Source: Effrenium voratum
Lineage: Eukaryota; Sar; Dinophyceae; Suessiales; Symbiodiniaceae
DNA length: 64,000 nt
Direction: 5' to 3'
Assembly (NCBI GenBank): GCA_963377175.1
Contig: CAUJNA010001610.1
Span: forward strand, 1-64,000
Shown here: piece after piece, positions 59,701-64,000 of the stretch
How positions within the stretch are numbered: position 1 is the first letter of the stretch
Layout of the letters: the number at the start of each line of letters is the position of its first letter
Made by a program: the position numbers and the translations under genes
The notes under the pieces: model-generated
The model's database searches: none
What the model was told of the DNA's origin: nothing
The model's input: the letters and a program-made list of their open reading frames with translations, nothing else

Positions 59701-60375
59701 GTACTTGTCGCTGTCCCGCTCGTGGTGCGTGAGCCTCAGCCTCAGCTCCTCGGGCGGCACGTAGCCGCAGCGCCCGACGGCGACGTAGCAGGAAGAAGCC
59801 GCGACGGTCTGGCGCGCCGGCTGCTGCTGCGCGATGTGGACCGTCGGGGCGGGCGTGCTGTAGACCTCGAGGTCCGCGTAGCACGTCAGGGGCGCGAGCT
59901 CTGCGGAGGCCTTGCCCCTGTAGCGCAGCAGGCTCTTCTCGGGCCCGGGCAGCGGCACTTTCCGAGTGCGCTCGACTATCTCTCGATAGCACTGGGTGGC
60001 GCGGTGGCGCTGCCACGAGGCCTTCAGGGTGAAGCGGCCCATGCACCTCGGGCACTTGTACTCCCTGCAGCCGCCGGTGTAGGCGGGCGTGGCTCCCAGG
60101 GTCAGCCCCTGTCTGCTGGCCAGCGCCTGGAAGTTGTGGATCAAGCTGTAGTGGCCGCTGTGCAGCAGAAGCAGCACGGTGTGCTGGACGACGCCCGTGC
60201 CGCTCGGGGCGCGCTGCTGGAGGACGTGGTAGTACTCCAGCCCGTCCGCCCACAGGGGGCGCAGTTCTGTCACATCGGCCTCGGCGCTAGGCGCACGCGG
60301 CTCCTCCAGAGGCACCGCCCGGACAGCGCTGAGCCCCAGGCGGCCCCAGATGCGATCAGACAGCTCGGAGATCAT
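56740..60375 (-). pseudogene. pPolB: protein-primed DNA polymerase B of Polinton type
   Basis: From ATG 60375 (MISELSDRIWGRLGLSAVRA). An N-terminal C2HC-like finger (CPRCMGRFTLKASWQRHRAT) is followed by exonuclease motifs TCYADLEVYS (about 59870) and CHNGGGYDFHFLL (about 59430), a Cys/His segment before them (HCHGTGQYLGALCHSCN), and VDSMNVFPTSLASM (about 59040). Polymerase motifs are A YLDFNAMYPAAMS (about 58210), B KLTQNAIFGR (about 57705), C LFTDTDSVMVQ (about 57400) and KxY LRSKMYSIL (about 57150). All key acidic residues are present. The frame is broken at about 58495-58610, where ~110 bp of different composition intervene, and again near 57890. The enzyme replicates the linear virus genome from a terminal protein primer. 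Confidence 0.88.
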
Positions 60376-60440
60376 GGCGCGAATTGGTTTGAGCTGAATA
60401 AATTGCTGTCTATAGAAAAAATAATAAATATTCCGTCGGT
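60376..60440 (-). promoter_or_regulatory. AT-rich block upstream of the polymerase gene, right copy
   Basis: On the minus strand TATTTATTATTTTTTCTATA, then AGCAATTTATTCAGCTCAAA, about 15-60 bp before the ATG. Conserved with 47600-47660, which supports a regulatory role. Confidence 0.45.
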
Positions 60441-60559
60441 CGGACGAGCACCCTCAGCATTGCCGACAACTCCTGCTTTGTCGACCGCGAAACAACCATG
60501 CACCACACGCATCGCCCTTTTTTCAGTCATGTTCTGTCCGGGATTCGGCATCTACCGCG

Positions 60560-61171
60560 TCACAGCGAGTCGGCGGTGCGGCCCTGCAGGTTCAGCGCCG
60601 TGAGGAGCTCTCTGGAGGCCTCATCCAGCTCCTTGCGCGCCTTCTCGACCCGCTCCACGGCTGCGAGGGTTGCGCTCTTGGCCGTCAGCGAGACCGGCAG
60701 CCGCTCAGCGATTTTCTTGCTGACGAGCTGCTCCTCCACCTCGTAGAGCTCTCTCTCGATCTGGGCCAGCGAGGCGATGTCGCTCGTGCAAGTGCGGCGC
60801 TGCCTCAGGGCCACGTGCTTCTCGCGGAGCGCTTCCATAGTCTCCCAGCTCTCCTCCTTGCGCTCCTCGGCCACCGTGGGAGCAGAGCTGCGGGCCGTGC
60901 GCTGGTTGAGGCGCTTGCGAAGCTTGAGCCGAAGCTCTTGGGAGCGCTTCAGCATGTCCCTCCAGTCCTGCATGTCGACCTCCTCCGCCGGGAACCTGCC
61001 GGCGACCCCGTCAGCCAGCAGCCGCTCCAGCACGGGCGCTCCCCGAGTGAGCTCATCATGCAGGCGGCTCACCTCCTCCAGAGAGGCTCCCCGCTTCAGC
61101 GCCTCGGCATCGACGGCGGCCCTCAGCAGAGGCCTCAGCTGCTCGCGGCGCTCCAGGACGTGGGTGGCCAT
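60560..61171 (-). CDS. virus gene B, right copy, coiled-coil protein
   Basis: 204 codons from ATG 61171 (MATHVLERREQLRPLLRAAV), intact here. Highly charged, helical, with long coiled-coil segments (MLKRSQELRLKLRKRLNQRT; EVEEQLVSKKIAERLP) and no known domain. It lies between gene A and the polymerase, all in the same direction, with the same order in the left piece. It could be a structural or replication accessory protein; its conservation beside the polymerase is the only clue. Confidence 0.65.
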   Translation of the reverse strand: MATHVLERREQLRPLLRAAVDAEALKRGASLEEVSRLHDELTRGAPVLERLLADGVAGRFPAEEVDMQDWRDMLKRSQELRLKLRKRLNQRTARSSAPTVAEERKEESWETMEALREKHVALRQRRTCTSDIASLAQIERELYEVEEQLVSKKIAERLPVSLTAKSATLAAVERVEKARKELDEASRELLTALNLQGRTADSL

Positions 61172-61219
61172 TCTGATTTTTTTTTACTGAGCAAAAATCG
61201 GCTGCGGCATCGGAAGAAA

Positions 61220-61750
61220 CTACAGCGGGCACTCGCGAGACGGTGGCTCCACACGCAGATCCGTGACCTCAAGACTCAAGCCGCACAGGCCGCTCATCAA
61301 CCACAAGCTGCGCGCTCTCAGCCTAACGCGCGCGGTGCAGTGAGCCAGCTCAGCGGGGCGGTCCGCAAACGTGCCGCCGGCGTTCCAGAAGCGCGCGTGG
61401 GCCGGCAGCTTGGCCTTCAGCATCCAATCGCCGCCGCGCGATTGCCTCACAGAAGGCAGCAGCCGCTGGCGCACGGCCTCGGGCGTGAGCTTCGCGTCGA
61501 AGACGCGCTCGGATGCGACCGCCAGCAACTCGACCAGATCGGTCTCGGCCCGCTCCCAGAAGAGCCTCGTGCGCTCGTCGGTTGCGAAGCTCACACTGGG
61601 GCGCTGCCCCTCGGAGAAAGCCCTGGGCTCCCATGGGATTTCCAGCGAAGCTTCGCTCTGCCAAAACAGCGGCTCCAGGCACAAGAATTTGCCACCCTTA
61701 GCATTGGAGCGCACCTCGCCCAAGTTCCACATGCTTGTCTGGCTCGTCAT
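61220..61750 (-). CDS. virus gene A, right copy, possible single-stranded-DNA-binding protein
   Basis: 177 codons from ATG 61750 (MTSQTSMWNLGEVRSNAKGG), intact. Features: KFLCLEPLFWQSEASLEIPW, a helical middle (FWERAETDLVELLAVASERV), an ARFWNAGGT segment and a beta-rich end (ARSLWLMSGLCGLSLEVTDL). The strand-rich ends and the position two genes from the polymerase would suit an OB-fold ssDNA-binding protein. That is an inference from layout, not a recognised match. It diverges from the methyltransferase gene across a 105-bp intergenic region. Confidence 0.6.
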   Translation of the reverse strand: MTSQTSMWNLGEVRSNAKGGKFLCLEPLFWQSEASLEIPWEPRAFSEGQRPSVSFATDERTRLFWERAETDLVELLAVASERVFDAKLTPEAVRQRLLPSVRQSRGGDWMLKAKLPAHARFWNAGGTFADRPAELAHCTARVRLRARSLWLMSGLCGLSLEVTDLRVEPPSRECPL

Positions 61751-61855
61751 CCTTTTCAGTCTCCGATTAAAAAAAGATTGGTCCGAGCATGCGAAACTGC
61801 TTGAGCCGCGTCGTCGCCTGTGCGTGCTTCGTTGTGCTGGTGGTGGTTATTAAAC
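61751..61855. promoter_or_regulatory. divergent promoter region between gene A and the methyltransferase; LINE empty site
   Basis: Contains AGTCTCCGATTAAAAAAAGA, which in the left virus piece is the LINE target. The two flanking genes start on opposite strands, so promoters for both should lie in these 105 bp. The A-run beside GATTAAA is the only AT-rich core. Confidence 0.5.
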
Positions 61856-62511
61856 ATGCCGAGACTGCTGGAGCTGTTTTGCGGCACAAAGTCGATTGGC
61901 AGAGCCTTCGAGGCGGCAGGGTGGGAGGTCGTTTCCCTGGACATCGTATCGAAATTTGAGCCCACGATCCTGTGCGACATCCGGAGCTGGGACTACGCGC
62001 TGTTTCCGCCGGGGCCCTTTGACATGGTTTGGGCCAGCCCGGTCTGCACGGAGTACAGCCGAGCTCTGACGATGCGCCCTCGACGACTCGAGGAGGGCGA
62101 CGCGCTGGTGCTCAGAGCCCTTGAGATCATGGCGCACTTCGACCCGCTCATGTGGGTCATAGAGACTCCGGCCACCGGGCTGCTGAAGACCCGACCGTTC
62201 ATGGAGCGCCTACCCTGGGTGGACGTTACTGCAAGTACGGGACTCCGTACAGGAAGCAGACCCGGCTGTGGACCAACATGCGCTGGAGGCCGAGCCGAGG
62301 GCTGTGCAGGAGCGGCAGCCGGTGCGATGCGTGGGAAGATGGGAGGCATCTGAGGGGCGCCCAAGGGGGGCCTCGACTCATGGGGGGCCTGCGTGAGAAG
62401 GTCAGAGGGCAGTCGCGTGAGCTGCTTTACAGCATTCCTACGGCGCTGTGCGAGGAGATTGCGAGTGCAGCCACGGCAGAGCTTGCGGATCGGCTGAGCA
62501 TTCCGGACTGA
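61856..62511 (+). pseudogene. viral C5 cytosine methyltransferase-like gene, right copy
   Basis: ATG 61856 (MPRLLELFCGTKSIGRAFEA): SAM motif I, then VVSLDIVS (motif II), FDMVWASPVCTEYSRAL (motif IV-like with the Cys) and WVIETPATGLLKTRPF, where most relatives and the left copy have ENP. A one-base shift near 62225 moves the rest to frame 1 (YCKYGTPYRKQTRLWTNMRW through LYSIPTALCEEIASA), ending at TGA 62511. It is shorter than standard C5 enzymes, as is common for virus-encoded ones. It could mark or mimic host methylation; activity is unproven. Confidence 0.72.
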
Positions 62512-62542
62512 ACCGAGGATCATTTCTTATAAGATCCTTCTC

Positions 62543-63780
62543 CAGTATCAAACGAGGTTGGGCGAGCCAGTGGTTCCTTTAGGTTCCTACAAGGGCCTAA
62601 AAAAACTCCGACGCCCTTCGTCTGGTTGGGTCATGAGCCGTTGGGCAGACCAGTACTTAAAAACGAACCCCCCCGCACCCGTTGGGCGAACCAGTACTTA
62701 AAAAAACGAAACCCCCCCGGCACGTTGGGCAGACCAGTACTTAAAAACGAACCCCCCCGCACCCGTTGGGCGAACCAGTACTTAAAAAAAACGAAACCCC
62801 CCAGGCACGTTGGGCAGACCAGTACTTAAAAACGAACCCCCCCCGCACCCGTTGGGCGAACCAGTACTTAAAAAAAACGAAACCCCCCAGGCACGTTGGG
62901 CAGACCAGTACTCGAAAAAAAAAATCCGAAACCCCTCCAGACCCGTTGGGCAGACCAGTACTAAGCCAAAAATGCCGGGCCCTTTGGGCAGACCAGTACT
63001 CGAAAAAAAAAAAAATCCGAAACCCCTCCAGACCTGTTGGGCAGGCCAGTACTTGAAAAAAAAAAGCGAAACCCTTCCAGACCCGTTGGGCAGACCAGTA
63101 CCAAGCCAAAACCCCCGAAGCCTTTGGGCAGACCAGTACTCGAAAAAAAAATCCGAAACCCCTCCAGACGTGCTGGGCAAACCAGAACTTAAAAAAAAAC
63201 CGAAACCCCTCCAGACCCGTTGGGCAGACCAGTACTAAGCCAAAAATGCCGGGCCCTTTGGGCAGACCAGTACTCGAAAAAAAATCCGAACCCCCTCCAG
63301 CCCTGTTGGGCAGACCAGTACTTGAAAAAAAAGCGAAAACCCTTCCAGACCCGTTGGGCAGACCAGTACCAAGCCAAAACCCCCGAAGCCTTTGGGCAGG
63401 CCAGTACTCGAAAAAAATCCGAAACCCCTCCAGACCTGTTGGGCAGACCAGTACTTGAAAAAAAGCGAAACCCTTCCAGACCCGTTGGGCAGACCAGTAC
63501 CAAGCCAAAACCCCCGAAGCCTTTGGGCAGACCAGTACTCGAAAAAAAATCCGAAACCCTTCCAGACGTGCTGGGCAAACCAGAACTTAAAAAATCCGAA
63601 ACCCCTCCAGACCCGTTGGGCAGACCAGTACTAAGCCAAAAATGCCGGGCCCTTTGGGCAGACCAGTACTCGAAAAAACGATCCCGCCCGGACCCGTTGG
63701 GCTAACCAGTACTTAAAAAAACCCGACCGAGCCAGCATCAAACGAGGTTGGGCGAGCCTGTATCAAACGAGGTTGGGCGG
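62543..63780. repeat. right-flank tandem array GGGCAGACCAGTACT(TAA/CGAA)
   Basis: About 25 units of 35-60 bp share the core TTGGGCAGACCAGTACT followed by an A-run and a C-rich part (CGAAACCCCTCCAGACC). Three spacer types (TTAAAAA, CGAAAAAA, AAGCCAAAA) recur in an ordered series, giving a higher-order repeat of about 340-350 bp (compare 63220 and 63600). Both ends carry ATCAAACGAGGTTGGGCG. Open frames on both strands are repeat artefacts. Confidence 0.92.
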
Positions 63781-64000
63781 AGGCGTACTAAAGCGCACGC
63801 TCAACCGTTTGTACAGTGGCCGCCTATATCACAGTGGCCCCACAACACAACGACGCCTGCTTGGTGCTGCTCGCTCCTACGGTGCCCGCTCGGCACCGGG
63901 TACCCTCGGCACTGTGCCCGCTCGGCACAGTGCCCGCTCGGTACGTCCGAGTGCCCGCTCGGCACGTCTAGCTACAAGTGCCCGCTCGGTACGTCCTAGT
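63781..64000. repeat. GTGCCCGCTCGGCAC hairpin-type repeats
   Basis: From about 63880 the 15-mer GTGCCCGCTCGGCAC or a one-base variant occurs about six times. Its arms GTGCC/GGCAC are complementary around CGCTC. The first 100 bp hold nothing recognisable. The array continues past the window edge. Confidence 0.75.

Noticed and set aside
56890..60603. Long plus-strand frames opposite the polymerase (383 and 577 codons)
   Set aside because: GC-rich antisense shadows; all polymerase motifs are on the minus strand.
62741..63508. A 255-codon minus-strand frame with repeating LVCPTGLEGF text
   Set aside because: Pure translation of the right-flank tandem array; the plus strand is equally open.
62640..63720. 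CRISPR-like regularity of repeats and spacers
   Set aside because: The spacers themselves recur in a fixed order, lengths vary, there are no cas genes, and the context is eukaryotic mobile DNA.
1..64000. tRNA, rRNA or spliceosomal RNA genes
   Set aside because: I looked for the usual tRNA box sequences and rRNA signatures and saw none that I could support.
1..64000. Ordinary host protein-coding genes
   Set aside because: Every domain recognised belongs to a mobile element or virus; the KptA-like domain lies inside LTR boundaries.

Overview
The window looks like dinoflagellate nuclear DNA. The reasons are long, nested, protein-rich mobile elements of kinds I associate with dinoflagellate genomes (giant copia elements, APE-type LINEs with RNase H, tyrosine-recombinase retroelements carrying methyltransferase-like domains), a 15-base near-match to the dinoflagellate spliced leader inside an LTR, and no ordinary host gene anywhere. 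The species cannot be named from the sequence. Almost all 64 kb can be assigned to a mobile element, an integrated virus or a tandem repeat.

Layout. The base layer is integrated Polinton/Maverick-type virus DNA in two inverted pieces. The left piece (1-4994 plus 46549-47772) holds a decayed minor virion gene, a double-jelly-roll major capsid gene cut off by a tandem array, an unrecognised gene, a deleted cytosine methyltransferase gene, small genes A and B, and the start of the polymerase gene. The right piece (49636-62511) holds a packaging ATPase fragment, a long fibre with an S74-type chaperone end, a retroviral-type integrase, three tandem coiled-coil paralogues, a protein-primed DNA polymerase B, genes B and A again, and a methyltransferase gene. 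The methyltransferase-A-B-polymerase block is shared by both pieces in opposite orientation.

An ~11.5 kb LINE (minus strand, 4995-46534 including later insertions) entered the left virus piece between the methyltransferase and gene A, with a 14-bp target duplication. The right virus piece preserves the empty site. The LINE encodes a C5 cytosine methyltransferase at the start of ORF1, and an endonuclease, reverse transcriptase and RNase H in ORF2. Two further elements landed inside it. One is a 21.6 kb copia LTR retrotransposon (11274-32889, minus; TG..CA LTRs, 5-bp duplication GGGCA) in ORF2. The other is an 8.45 kb Ngaro/PAT-like tyrosine-recombinase retrotransposon (36728-45179, plus; A1...B1-A2-B2 split direct repeats) inside the LINE methyltransferase domain. 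Removing either insert restores a continuous LINE reading frame across the junction.

The copia element is the most unusual object. Its last open frame runs 3,476 codons without a stop. It joins RT/RNase H to a methyltransferase-like domain and then to a ~2,200-residue region containing a Tpt1/KptA RNA 2'-phosphotransferase-like domain with all four family catalytic residues. About 4 kb of satellite arrays lie between that frame and the 3' LTR, and all of it is inside the LTRs. Four unrelated elements here (copia, LINE, tyrosine-recombinase element, virus) each carry a cytosine-methyltransferase-like domain. Many genes show single-base frame changes, which could be decay or assembly error; the 10.4-kb copia frame is clean.
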